Positions 47,619 to 56,694 of a stretch of 63,366 bases of DNA are shown here, in pieces. The notes below the pieces were generated by a model. The model worked only from the letters and a program-made list of their open reading frames with translations, was not told the origin of the DNA and searched no databases. The stretch lies in assembly GCA_905234655.1 (NCBI GenBank), contig CAJOJG010000010.1, positions 1-63,366 of the forward strand, written 5' to 3'. Within the stretch, counting starts at the first letter, position 1; every line of letters starts with the position of its first letter. The DNA is from an uncultured Bacteroidales bacterium. GTDB taxonomy: Bacteria; Bacteroidota; Bacteroidia; Bacteroidales; UBA3824. Position numbers and translations under genes: made by a program.

Positions 47619-48761
47619 TCAATACTTTCTTCTCCCGGCCTTGATAAAATTCACCGCCATACATATCATGTATGCGTATTCGAGATTGCCGGTGGCGAGG
47701 TCGTACCACGCATCGGTTCCCGTGCGAAGTACAAAAACATCGTCAAAATACCGCTTGGAATAATACCCGCCGAAAAACGCAATGTATCTGTGCTTGCGGT
47801 TGTTATGGGGGTCGATAGCCCAGCCGGTGTAGAGAGGGTCGCCACGAAAATTCAGGAACTTGTACCCGAACCAATGACCGAGCGTCAGTCCAAAATTAGA
47901 CAGGCGGAGATGAGCCTTCATGTACGTCGCACAACCATCGTTCCAAGGCAGGTCTTCGGTCTCGTCGATTGCATGGTACTGCACAGCCATCGCGCGGAGG
48001 CTTAACTGACGGAACACGCCGCCACTGCCTGTCCAATGGAAATCCATGCCCAACGCCCCGTTCTCAAGGCTTTGTACTTGACCGTCCGACGAGTCTATCT
48101 GACCGCCACGGTGTGACACTAAAAACTCACCGACAATATCCGACTTGAACTTCTCCTTGTCGACGACATGGAACTTTGAGAGATGACCGACCGTAAGCCG
48201 CTCCTGCCACGGGTCGCCCCACAGGATCATCTTTTCCCAATTAAGCCACAACTCGCCGTCATAGCGCGGACGGGAAAGATTGATTTGCAAACCGTTCTCG
48301 ACATTGTTGGTATAATAACGCTCGGGATCGTAGATAGGCTCGATAAGTCCGTGGCGGACATTGCCATCCAAGTAGCCGCATATCACACGGAAACTCCCGC
48401 TCGGCTGGAATACAATCCTCAAATACGGCTTGTACTCCGAAAAATTGTCATAGCCGTGGTACTTCAAGACATTCCACATCGCCTGGACTTTCAACATGCG
48501 GTTGTGGTTATATGAAAGTTCCGGCTGGAAATGGAAGCCAGTGAGCGTATACCCCTTGACAAAATCCCCAAAATACTCGTTGTTCTTGAAAAAATTATTT
48601 TCATAGAGCCTGGCAGTGAACCGGCTGCCCGACGTGTCCTCGATTAAAGTGGGCATCTTCAAAAAATCGTACTCGTCGCGGATTTGGGCTGTGGCAGCCT
48701 GCACCGCCACTGTCAAAACCACCAACGCCCACATTCGGGATATGTCAAACCTACCTGCCAT
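47619..48761 (-). CDS. Predicted outer-membrane beta-barrel protein
   Basis: A 380-residue protein with an N-terminal hydrophobic signal (ALVVLTVAVQAATAQ) followed by alternating, aromatic-rich strands (FRVICGYLDGNVRHGLIEP, YTLTGFHFQPELSYNHN). The C-terminal region has repeated amphipathic strands, but the protein ends in basic residues rather than an aromatic. I do not recognise a named family. It starts 15 bases after the upstream minus-strand GH3-auxin-family gene, so the two should be one operon. Confidence 0.6.
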   Translation of the reverse strand: MAGRFDISRMWALVVLTVAVQAATAQIRDEYDFLKMPTLIEDTSGSRFTARLYENNFFKNNEYFGDFVKGYTLTGFHFQPELSYNHNRMLKVQAMWNVLKYHGYDNFSEYKPYLRIVFQPSGSFRVICGYLDGNVRHGLIEPIYDPERYYTNNVENGLQINLSRPRYDGELWLNWEKMILWGDPWQERLTVGHLSKFHVVDKEKFKSDIVGEFLVSHRGGQIDSSDGQVQSLENGALGMDFHWTGSGGVFRQLSLRAMAVQYHAIDETEDLPWNDGCATYMKAHLRLSNFGLTLGHWFGYKFLNFRGDPLYTGWAIDPHNNRKHRYIAFFGGYYSKRYFDDVFVLRTGTDAWYDLATGNLEYAYMICMAVNFIKAGRRKY

Positions 48762-48776
48762 GCTACAAAAAAAATA

Positions 48777-50291
48777 TCAGTTCATCTCCAACATCTCGTC
48801 GATGATTGTGCGGTTATTTTCAAGGTGCGGAATCTTGTTCTGACCGCCGATTCGCCCCTTGCTGCGCAGCCAGTCCTCGAAGAGGTTTTCGCGGGCGATT
48901 GTGATTTCGGGCGGCGTCAGTGACAAATCCTTGTACCGTTTAGCGTCGTAGTCCGAGTTCAGCCTGCGCAACTCAAAATCCAAAGTGTTGGCAAAGGCAT
49001 TGAGGTCGCCGGGCTGGACATTGAACTCTATGAGCCACTGATGGCAGCCGCGCTTGTCGGTCTGCATGTACACAGGCGCGGCGGTGTAGTCGCGGATGTC
49101 CGCGCCAGTGGCGTTACAAGCGGCACGTATGGCGCGCGAGGCGTTGTCCTCCACAAGCTCCTCGCCAAACGCATTTATGAAATGCTTTGTGCGGCCGGTA
49201 ATCTTTATCTTGTACGGGCGGACGGACGTGAACTCGACTGTGTCGCCTATGATATAACGCCACAGTCCACCGTTAGTGCTGATGACCACGGCGTAGTTGA
49301 CCCCGGTCTTCACCTCGCACAACGGAATCGCGGCGCGTGTGCTGCTGTTAAAATCCGACATCGGCACAAACTCATAATAAATCCCGTTGTCCAACATCAG
49401 CAACATGTCGTCGGTAGACTGGTCGTTCTGGAAGGCGAAAAATCCTTCGGAGGCGTTGTAGGTCTCCAAGTATGTCATCTTGTCAGTCGGAATGAGTTTT
49501 TCATATTGGGCGCGGTATGGCTTGAAGCTCACGCCGCCGTGCATGAACAGGCAGAGGTTAGGCCACACCTCGAGGATGTTGGATTTGCCGGTGATTTCTA
49601 AGATTTTACGAATGAGGACAAGCGTCCACGACGGCACGCCGGATATTGAAGTCACGTCCTCGCGGCACACGGCGTTGGCCATCGCCTCGATTTTCTTGTC
49701 CCAGTTTTCCATCAGCGCAATCGAGATGTCCGGCGTGCGGCGGCCACGCACCCACCGTGGCAAGTTGCTGATAAGCACCGCCGAGAGGTCGCCACAAAAT
49801 GTGTCGCTGCCCATTCTGTTGACCTGCCTCGACCCGCCTATCACGAGAGCCTTGCCAGTGAAGGCCTTGGTGTCCGGGAAACTCTTGAGATACACAGCCA
49901 GCACGTCCTCGCCACCTGTGAAATGGCACTTTTTGAGGCTGTCGTTAGTTATCGGAATATACTTAGAGCGGTCGTCCGTAGTCCCGGAGCTCATGGCGAA
50001 CCACCGCGTCTTGGACGGCCACAGCACATTGTCCTCGCCCTGCGCGACGCGCATGATGTAAGGTTTAAGCGACTCGTAGGGATTGAGCGGCACACGGGCT
50101 GCGAACTCCGACGGCCCGATTTTAAGTATGTCGTCAAAACCATATTGCCGCCCAAACTCTGTCTTGGCGGCTTTCTTGACAAGGGTGCTGAAAGTCTTGA
50201 ACTGCATCTCGTCCGGATATTTCAGGTAGAGTTCAGTCCTGTTGAGGTTTCCCCTCAAGTACAGCGAAGTAAGTGTATTGACAAGAGACAT
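48777..50291 (-). CDS. GH3 auxin-responsive-family acyl-adenylate ligase
   Basis: A 504-residue member of the GH3 family, plant-type acyl-adenylating amido synthetases of the ANL superfamily. Typical segments are TRWFAMSSGTTDDRSKYIPIT (phosphate loop region), YNASEGFFAFQ, GLWRYIIGDTVEFTSVRPYK and KITGRTKHFINAFGEELVEDN. In plants these join amino acids to jasmonate or auxin; the bacterial substrates are unknown. It is the first gene of an operon with the outer-membrane protein at 47619 and has a minus-strand promoter at 50315-50345. Confidence 0.9.
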   Translation of the reverse strand: MSLVNTLTSLYLRGNLNRTELYLKYPDEMQFKTFSTLVKKAAKTEFGRQYGFDDILKIGPSEFAARVPLNPYESLKPYIMRVAQGEDNVLWPSKTRWFAMSSGTTDDRSKYIPITNDSLKKCHFTGGEDVLAVYLKSFPDTKAFTGKALVIGGSRQVNRMGSDTFCGDLSAVLISNLPRWVRGRRTPDISIALMENWDKKIEAMANAVCREDVTSISGVPSWTLVLIRKILEITGKSNILEVWPNLCLFMHGGVSFKPYRAQYEKLIPTDKMTYLETYNASEGFFAFQNDQSTDDMLLMLDNGIYYEFVPMSDFNSSTRAAIPLCEVKTGVNYAVVISTNGGLWRYIIGDTVEFTSVRPYKIKITGRTKHFINAFGEELVEDNASRAIRAACNATGADIRDYTAAPVYMQTDKRGCHQWLIEFNVQPGDLNAFANTLDFELRRLNSDYDAKRYKDLSLTPPEITIARENLFEDWLRSKGRIGGQNKIPHLENNRTIIDEMLEMN

Positions 50292-50314
50292 TTGTTCGTT
50301 GTTTTTTTACACCG

Positions 50315-50345
50315 CAAATGTAAACATATTTTATGGATTTTCAAC
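50315..50345 (-). promoter_or_regulatory. Promoter of the GH3-auxin-family operon
   Basis: Minus strand TACATTTG (50315-50322), with a weak -33 (GTTG, one mismatch) 19 bp upstream at 50342-50345. The start codon is 24 bases downstream of the -7 element. Confidence 0.5.
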
Positions 50346-50388
50346 AAAAAACTTAGCAAAGTGCTAATGTTTTGGTGAAACAATCCAT

Positions 50389-50419
50389 TTTGTTTTCAAA
50401 TTATTAATACGTATTTTTG
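50389..50419 (+). promoter_or_regulatory. TonB-receptor promoter, possibly giving a leaderless mRNA
   Basis: TTTG (50389-50392), 19 bp, TATTTTTG (50412-50419): full consensus. Only four bases (CGCC) separate it from the start codon at 50424, which is where transcription would be expected to begin. Confidence 0.65.
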
Positions 50420-50423
50420 CGCC

Positions 50424-52634
50424 ATGAAAAAAAATTACAAAATATTCGTCTTGGCGGCTTCCATGATGCTCGCCACCTTGGGCGCGGAAGCCCAAAACAC
50501 GCTGTCGGGCCGTGTCATCGACACCGGCAAAAATCCTCTCGCCGGCGCAAACGTATTTTGGGCGGGGACATACGACGGAGTCTCCACCGACAAGGACGGA
50601 AGGTTCAAAATCGAGAAAGCCAACGGCAAGACCCTCCTCGTGACTTCGTTCATGGGTTTCGAGACCGACACTATCGACATCCGCAAACTACAGAATACCA
50701 GCGACATCACCATAATCCTGAAGGACAATTCCCAAACCCATGACGAGGTCGTCGTCTCCCAAAGGCGCAAGGGCACGACCGAGATGCACGGCGCGATAAA
50801 CGGGCTCAACATCAACCAGGCGGAACTTTTCAAGGCGGCGTGCTGCAATCTCGGCGAAAGTTTCACCACAAACCCTTCCGTGGACGTGAACTACACAGAC
50901 GCCGCCACTGGCGCAAAACAGATTAAATTATTGGGACTGAGCGGATTATACGTACAGATGTTGAGCGAGAACATTCCTGACTTCAGGCTTTCGTCAACGC
51001 CATACGCCTTGGGCTATGTCCCGGGCGCGTGGCTCAAGAGCATTCAAGTCTCCAAAGGTGCGTCGTCGGTCAAAAACGGCTACGAGAGCATCACAGGACA
51101 GATTGATGTCGAGTACCTCAAACCTTTTGACGAGCAGGGCGCGGGGCTTAACGTCTACATGAACTCTGACCTGAAACTTGAAGTGAACGGTAACATAAAC
51201 CGCCACTTGACGGACAACCTGACGACCGAAATATTGGCGCATTACGAGGATTCGTTCATGGACATGGACGATAACGGCGACAACTTTTTCGACAAGCCAA
51301 ACGTCCGCCAAGTCAACCTCCACAACCGCTGGCGTTACAACAAGAACCGCTACATTTTCCACGGCGGTCTGACATTCTTGGACGAAAAGCGCGACGGCGG
51401 ACAGATTGACAAACCGAAGGACAGCGAACTTTTTAAGATTTCGTCAGACACAAGGCGTTTAGGCGCATACCTGAAAAATGCATGGATTCTTAACGCCGAA
51501 AAAAACATGAACATCGCCGTCATAAACAACTTCATTTTCCACGATTTTGACGCATCTTTCGGCAAAAAGTCATACACCGCCGACGAAAAGACGGTGTACT
51601 CACAGTTGATTTTCGAGACCGACATCGTTGAACATCACAGCATATCGGCTGGCTTAGATGTCAATTATGATTATGACAATCAAGACTTTACGCTACTGCC
51701 ACAGTCCACAGCGCAGAAAATGAAGGAAAAGGAGACTGTCGGCGGCGTTTATGGCCAATACACCTTCGACTACGACGGCAGATGGATTCTCATGGCCGGC
51801 ATACGCGCCGACAGGAGCAGCGTCCACGGCACTTTCTTCACCCCACGGTTCCACATCAAAATCACGCCATCGGAGCGTTTTACGGTGAGGCTCTCGAGCG
51901 GCAAGGGCTACAGGTCACCACACATCTTGGCTGAAAACCATTTCCTGTTGTCGTCGGGGCGGCGTTTAGTGATTGGCGAAGTCGAACAGGAAAGCGCGTG
52001 GAACAGCGGCGTGAGCCTCGGCATCAAACTGCCAGTCAACGCCAAGAGCCTGAAATTCAATGCTGAATACTACTACACAAATTTTCTTAGCGGCACCCTG
52101 ACCGACTATGACGTTTCGCCAAACGAAATCGTCGTAAGGTCGTCGTCCGACCGCTCGTACTCACAGACATTCCAGGTCGACGCGGCATACGAATTTTTCA
52201 AAAACTTTGAATTTTCGGCGGCGTACCGCCTGAACGACGTGAAGGCTCACTACGGCGGAAAGTTGCAGGCTAAGCCGCTGGCTAACAAATATAAAGCACT
52301 TTTCACGCTGTCGTACAAAACCCCGCTTCAAATATGGCAGTTCGACGCAAACCTCCAAATCAACGGCGGCGGCCGCCTGCCGGACTATCGGAACGACAAC
52401 AACACCCTCGTCGTCGGCGAAAAGTTTTCGTCGTTTGAACAACTTAACATTCAGATTACCAAATGGTTCAGAAAGTTTTCGATATACGTCGGCGGCGAAA
52501 ACCTGACTAACTACAAGCAGAAAAATCCCATAATCTCGGCAGAAAACCCGTGGTCTGAGACCTTTGAGCCGACATTAGTCTACGCGCCGATAAGCGGGGC
52601 GATGGCTTATATCGGCGCACGGTTCAACTTTTAG
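50424..52634 (+). CDS. TonB-dependent receptor
   Basis: A 736-residue outer-membrane active transporter. After the signal peptide (AASMMLATLGAEAQ) comes a carboxypeptidase-regulatory-like domain (LSGRVIDTGKNPLAGANVFW) at about residues 25-105. The plug domain has CCNLGESFTTNPSVDVNYTD and QIKLLGLSGLYVQMLSENIP, and the beta-barrel runs to the end at GARFNF. It belongs to the stand-alone Bacteroidetes receptors without a SusD partner, usually linked to metals, siderophores or vitamins; the ligand cannot be told here. It converges on a LuxR-type regulator, and a weak hairpin (TTTCGAC/GTCGAGA) lies between the two stops. Confidence 0.93.
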   Translation: MKKNYKIFVLAASMMLATLGAEAQNTLSGRVIDTGKNPLAGANVFWAGTYDGVSTDKDGRFKIEKANGKTLLVTSFMGFETDTIDIRKLQNTSDITIILKDNSQTHDEVVVSQRRKGTTEMHGAINGLNINQAELFKAACCNLGESFTTNPSVDVNYTDAATGAKQIKLLGLSGLYVQMLSENIPDFRLSSTPYALGYVPGAWLKSIQVSKGASSVKNGYESITGQIDVEYLKPFDEQGAGLNVYMNSDLKLEVNGNINRHLTDNLTTEILAHYEDSFMDMDDNGDNFFDKPNVRQVNLHNRWRYNKNRYIFHGGLTFLDEKRDGGQIDKPKDSELFKISSDTRRLGAYLKNAWILNAEKNMNIAVINNFIFHDFDASFGKKSYTADEKTVYSQLIFETDIVEHHSISAGLDVNYDYDNQDFTLLPQSTAQKMKEKETVGGVYGQYTFDYDGRWILMAGIRADRSSVHGTFFTPRFHIKITPSERFTVRLSSGKGYRSPHILAENHFLLSSGRRLVIGEVEQESAWNSGVSLGIKLPVNAKSLKFNAEYYYTNFLSGTLTDYDVSPNEIVVRSSSDRSYSQTFQVDAAYEFFKNFEFSAAYRLNDVKAHYGGKLQAKPLANKYKALFTLSYKTPLQIWQFDANLQINGGGRLPDYRNDNNTLVVGEKFSSFEQLNIQITKWFRKFSIYVGGENLTNYKQKNPIISAENPWSETFEPTLVYAPISGAMAYIGARFNF

Positions 52635-52666
52635 CACCGACGATTTCGACGTGAAGTCGAGAGTTT

Positions 52667-53269
52667 TCACAACTCCTCCACCCTCGCGATGCCGTTCCCG
52701 ACGACATAGACGATGACATCGGCGAGCGAGCGCGCCGAGAGTTTGGTCATGATGTTCTTCCGGTGCGAAATCACAGTGGTAATGCTGATATTAAGGCGGT
52801 CGGCTATCTCCTTGTTAATCATTCCCTTCGCCAAAAGCACCGCGACTTCGGTCTCCCTGCCGGACAATAATGGCGGCGCAGGCTGCTCGACCTGCGGCGA
52901 GACCGCCGAGACATCCTTTTTCATCCTCGGGTTGCCCATGCCGGACTGATGGAGCTGGAGAAGGCTTTTTACAATGTCCTTCTCGTCCTGCGCGACATTC
53001 AGCGTGAGCAGCCCGGAGATATGCGGATAGGCATAGCCATTGACCAAGACAATGCTGCGGTGAGGCCGTGCGATGAAATATTGCGCATGTTCAAAGAAGA
53101 TGCCCGAGGCGACAAAATAATGCACAAACTTGTCGTTAGGACTCATGGCAAACTCCTCGAAGGATCCGAAGGATGTCAGCTCCACCATGGGCGCAATGCG
53201 ACCCAGCATGAGTTTCAAGCCCATGCAGGACAATGTATTGGAGTCTATGATGGCAAATTCTACAGTCAT
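52667..53269 (-). CDS. LuxR-family regulator with degenerate receiver
   Basis: A 200-residue NarL/FixJ-like regulator. The C-terminal LuxR HTH is clear at about residues 135-195 (LLSGRETEVAVLLAKGMINK, then IADRLNISITTVISHRKNIM). The N-terminal 110 residues look like a receiver fold (FAIIDSNTLSCMGLKLML), but the acidic pair is reduced to D9-S10. The third strand reads YFVAS with no Asp at the phosphorylation position. It is probably controlled by something other than phosphorylation, such as ligand binding or abundance. The adjacent TonB receptor is a candidate target by position only. Confidence 0.85.
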   Translation of the reverse strand: MTVEFAIIDSNTLSCMGLKLMLGRIAPMVELTSFGSFEEFAMSPNDKFVHYFVASGIFFEHAQYFIARPHRSIVLVNGYAYPHISGLLTLNVAQDEKDIVKSLLQLHQSGMGNPRMKKDVSAVSPQVEQPAPPLLSGRETEVAVLLAKGMINKEIADRLNISITTVISHRKNIMTKLSARSLADVIVYVVGNGIARVEEL

Positions 53270-53304
53270 TGGCGTTGGTTGTGATTTCTATAATAAAAAT
53301 ACTC

Positions 53305-55146
53305 TTAATTGCTGTTGTCGTTCTCGTTAGCGTCCGGCACCCACGTGTCGCCTATGACGACGGTTTTGGCTGGCTTGTCGAGGGTTATCGTGACTTCATT
53401 CTTATTACCCGACCATATAAGCGCGTCGCGGCGGACTACCGACATCGTGCCGTCGGAGTAGTTGACATTGAGTACGACAGGCACCATGAGGCGGCCCTTG
53501 TTGGCTATCGTGACCTCCTTACCGTCCACAGAAACCACTGCAAGGTCGCCATAGTCCGTAGTGTAAATCCACGAACGAAAAAACTCGCTCAAATCCTTGC
53601 CGGAAATCGAACTACAGATATTGAAGAAATCGACCGGATGCGGGTGCTTCCCGCGCCATGCCTGGACAAAATCATGCAGGATTTTAGTCGTCGTCTCCTT
53701 GCCGACGACGTCCTCGAGCGCAGTGTACATTATCTGTGGCTTGTAGTACGAATTGACAGTGTATGTCAGCAAGTTAGCCTGTGAATATGAAGGAGTAATG
53801 ACCGGCACATTGTCGTCCGAGCACGCCACGTAGTTCACATAGCGGCAAGCGTCCTGGATGATGTTCTTATGATGGAAACTCTCATTCTGGAAATACTGCG
53901 GCACAAACTGTGTCAGTCCCTCGTCCATGAATGCGAAACGGTTCTGGTACATGCCGGTTATGAACGGGAAATATGAGTGCGTAACCTCGTGGGACGTTGT
54001 GAAGAAGTCCGAATCAAAATTATTGTCAAAATCCTCGTTAATCATCATCGGGAACTCCATGCCGCCGCTGCCCTCGAAAAGCGTCATGTGGGAGTACGGG
54101 TATGGCACTCCAGGACGCTTTGTGCTAAGGTATTCGAGCGTAGACTTGACAGTGTTTATGTTAGGCTTGAACCCGTCACTTTTATACACCGCAGACACCA
54201 TCGTCCTCGGCTTGCCCTTACGAATCGGGGACGACATCGCTATCCATCCCATCTCGCCACTGCAAGCGAACACAAAGTCCGGCACCGAATCCGCCTTAAA
54301 ATGCCACGAGTTATTTTCCTTCTTCAATGCCTTGCCTGCGCCGCCGGGTTCAAAAAGTGTCACGGGCGTGTTAGAGGCGGCTGCTTTGTCGCGGCGGGCG
54401 ATAAGGTCGGCAGTGAATATCGAGTTTGCATTGTCGAGGTCGCCGGTCGCCCATACAACCATCTTCCCGCCGATATTAAGCGTCACGTCATAATTGGCAA
54501 ACTCCATCAGGAACTCCTCATTGCCGGAATGGTCGATTCGGTCCCATCCGTAAATGTCGTCATACACAGCGAGTTGGGGATACCAATAGGGAATGAACCA
54601 CGAATTGTCGTAATACAAGCCGCCGCGATGGTGAGTCAATGCGGCTATGCGGTTGCGCCACTTCACATGGAAGGTCGCCTTATTGCCCGGGGAGAGAGAC
54701 TGGCGGAGTTCGACTTCAAGCTTTGTACCCGCAATGCTAAAATTCAACTCTTTCTCATCATTGCCACTGGCCTCGGTGACGCTCAGTATCTCCATGCCCT
54801 CGTCCGTGATGTCCATCGGGAAACAGTCACGGCTCCTTATGACACCTTTCTTATATATGTTGCGGTAGAGGTTGAAGAAGGCGGAATGGACGGACTTTCC
54901 CGGCGTATTGAAGTGGAAGGTGACAGTCTCCTCGCCCTCAAGCACATGCGTCGAGGGGTCGAAAGATGCCGTTATCTTGTACTCGGCAAAATTATTGCTG
55001 TACTTCGCGCCAGGCTTGCCGTCGTCGGAGCGTGTGCCTTTCATCTTGGCACGGTCGAACTCGATGCTGCGGTACTGTGCAGCCGTGGTCAATGGCGACA
55101 AAATAGCCGCAACCATCAATATCATTATTATGGCTCTCGCTTGCAT
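53305..55146 (-). CDS. M1-family zinc aminopeptidase, secreted
   Basis: A 613-residue gluzincin with a signal peptide (MVAAILSPLTTAAQ). The zinc site is H386-E-V-T-H390 with E409 (FMDEGLTQFVP), and the exopeptidase loop is GGMEF at 361-365 in place of the usual GxMEN. The N-terminal beta-saddle covers about residues 45-240. The standard C-terminal ARM-like domain is short, as in Bacteroidetes periplasmic M1 proteins. It lies 30 bases downstream of the acid phosphatase and is probably co-transcribed with it. Confidence 0.92.
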   Translation of the reverse strand: MQARAIIMILMVAAILSPLTTAAQYRSIEFDRAKMKGTRSDDGKPGAKYSNNFAEYKITASFDPSTHVLEGEETVTFHFNTPGKSVHSAFFNLYRNIYKKGVIRSRDCFPMDITDEGMEILSVTEASGNDEKELNFSIAGTKLEVELRQSLSPGNKATFHVKWRNRIAALTHHRGGLYYDNSWFIPYWYPQLAVYDDIYGWDRIDHSGNEEFLMEFANYDVTLNIGGKMVVWATGDLDNANSIFTADLIARRDKAAASNTPVTLFEPGGAGKALKKENNSWHFKADSVPDFVFACSGEMGWIAMSSPIRKGKPRTMVSAVYKSDGFKPNINTVKSTLEYLSTKRPGVPYPYSHMTLFEGSGGMEFPMMINEDFDNNFDSDFFTTSHEVTHSYFPFITGMYQNRFAFMDEGLTQFVPQYFQNESFHHKNIIQDACRYVNYVACSDDNVPVITPSYSQANLLTYTVNSYYKPQIMYTALEDVVGKETTTKILHDFVQAWRGKHPHPVDFFNICSSISGKDLSEFFRSWIYTTDYGDLAVVSVDGKEVTIANKGRLMVPVVLNVNYSDGTMSVVRRDALIWSGNKNEVTITLDKPAKTVVIGDTWVPDANENDNSN

Positions 55147-55176
55147 GACAAGTATTTTTATTTTAAGTGACAGACT

Positions 55177-55968
55177 CTATTTCCACTGCAACTCGGCGGT
55201 GCTTGGCTTTATCTTTCCAGCCTTTTTCATCCTTGCAAACTCCTCCTTGGCTTTTGCAAGTTGCTTTTGGAAAGCCTCGTTGGCATGGAGGGCGGCGACC
55301 GTGGCCGCGCCCATGACGCGCCCCGCCTGGATGTCGCTCTCGAAGTGCGCGCCCACAATCTTGCGGCTTTCGCCGATTTCATAGCCGCGCTTTATGATTT
55401 CGTTCTGATGCTCGGGATTAATCTCGACAAGAATCAGAGCCGCCGCCCATCCGTAACTGCTGTGCCCCGATGGATACGAGCCGCTGCTGCGAAGGTGGTC
55501 GTCATACTGAGGGGTGCTTGTAGTGTCGTTAAAGAACACGAATGGGCGTACCCTCATGTAGTGGTTCTTAGCAACCTTCGGCGCAAAACCGCCAGCGTCA
55601 CGGCCTATCGAACGCAGGAGCAAGAAAAGTTCGGGGGTGTTCTCGCGCGTAATCTCCGTGCCGAATACTTCGCCAAATGCATTGTTCATGCCTTCAAGCC
55701 CGTCCAATGTCGCGTCCGTGACAGCCTTCTCGCCACGCTCGCCCTTGCGCATCCCGCGTCCCCAATAGTACTGGTACTGGTCGTTAAGGAACTGGACACT
55801 ATTGTACTCCGGCGGTGTCGGGAGGATGTATAGGCTGTTGGGCACTTGCTCGAATTGCAGATACTCCTGCTGGATTATGTCGGTCTTACCTGGCACAGTC
55901 TTGTTCTGTGCCGACGCGCCGGCGGCGACGCCGACGATCAACAAAATCGGTAAAAGAGTCTTTTTCAT
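55177..55968 (-). CDS. Class A non-specific acid phosphatase (PAP2)
   Basis: A 263-residue secreted phosphomonoesterase of the PhoN type with a signal peptide (IVGVAAGASAQ). All three PAP2 motifs are intact: K134-x6-R141-P142, P166-S-G-H169, and S201-R-x5-H208-xxx-D212. In this family it releases phosphate from a broad range of organic esters in the periplasm. It is the first gene of a minus-strand operon with the M1 peptidase. A -7-like TAACTTTG lies at 56017-56024 on the minus strand. Confidence 0.95.
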   Translation of the reverse strand: MKKTLLPILLIVGVAAGASAQNKTVPGKTDIIQQEYLQFEQVPNSLYILPTPPEYNSVQFLNDQYQYYWGRGMRKGERGEKAVTDATLDGLEGMNNAFGEVFGTEITRENTPELFLLLRSIGRDAGGFAPKVAKNHYMRVRPFVFFNDTTSTPQYDDHLRSSGSYPSGHSSYGWAAALILVEINPEHQNEIIKRGYEIGESRKIVGAHFESDIQAGRVMGAATVAALHANEAFQKQLAKAKEEFARMKKAGKIKPSTAELQWK

Positions 55969-56087
55969 TGTCTTATCGGTTTTAATTTATATTCACACAT
56001 TCGGTTGTTCAAACCGCAAAGTTATTAGTTTTTTTCAAAATCCGGCTGGTCGAAATCATAATTTTTCCGACAATGCCACAAAAAAAG

Positions 56088-56118
56088 TTTGAACGTTAAA
56101 AAAATATTCCTAATTTAG
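56088..56118 (+). promoter_or_regulatory. Promoter of the lipoprotein/outer-membrane pair
   Basis: TTTG (56088-56091), 19 bp, TAATTTAG (56111-56118; one mismatch to TAnnTTTG). The 80-base leader contains a GC-rich hairpin around GGGCGCGAAGCCC (near 56134-56146). Confidence 0.55.
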
Positions 56119-56200
56119 GCGGTCGAATGGCGGGCGCGAAGCCCGGCCGTCGAACAATCACTAAAACTTTTATTCAAAAAATACTCATAGACAAAAAACA

Positions 56201-56689
56201 ATGAAACGACTAATTATCTCCGCCGCGTGCGCGGTGACACTGCTCGCAAGCAGCTGCAGCACATCCAAATACATGGAAGCGCGCTCGGTACCGGTCAACG
56301 ACATCGAGATTTTTGCAAAGCCCGTAGTGGCGAGCCTGAAGGTCGAGGACTCGCTCAGGACATGGATCGTAACCGTAAAGCGCAAGGACGCGATAGCCAT
56401 GGGACTTAATGTCAACAACATGCGCGCATACGCACTCGCCATCGCCTGCAAGGACGGCGACCCGAAGGCTATGCCGGTATACGACGCAATCGTCGGCGCG
56501 ATATACACCGTGAAGAGCTCCGGCAAGAGGTACGAGCTCGAGGTCAGCGGCCGCCCCGCCAAATACACTTCGTTCAAGGACATCGAGGATTCAGACCTGC
56601 CACTGCTGAAATTCTCCGGCCAGGGCCAGTCCGAACTCGTGCCGGTCAATGCCGACGAAGTGTCTAAGTTCCATATCTTCAAAAAGTAA
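56201..56689 (+). CDS. Lipoprotein of unknown function
   Basis: A 162-residue protein with a clear lipoprotein signal: MKRLIISAACAVTLLASSC, with Cys19 as the lipidated residue. The mature part is a small mixed-charge domain (SLRTWIVTVKRKDAIAMGLN and KYTSFKDIEDSDLPLLKF) with no family I recognise. It lies 5 bases upstream of a predicted outer-membrane protein; the two probably act together in the envelope. Confidence 0.75.
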   Translation: MKRLIISAACAVTLLASSCSTSKYMEARSVPVNDIEIFAKPVVASLKVEDSLRTWIVTVKRKDAIAMGLNVNNMRAYALAIACKDGDPKAMPVYDAIVGAIYTVKSSGKRYELEVSGRPAKYTSFKDIEDSDLPLLKFSGQGQSELVPVNADEVSKFHIFKK

Positions 56690-56694
56690 ACGCC

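Noticed and set aside
53977..55170. A long antisense frame (397 residues) opposite the M1 peptidase
   Set aside because: It is an antisense shadow of a GC-rich coding gene with intact catalytic motifs; its translation is low-complexity and matches no family. The same applies to the antisense frames opposite rpoB, rpoC and htpG.
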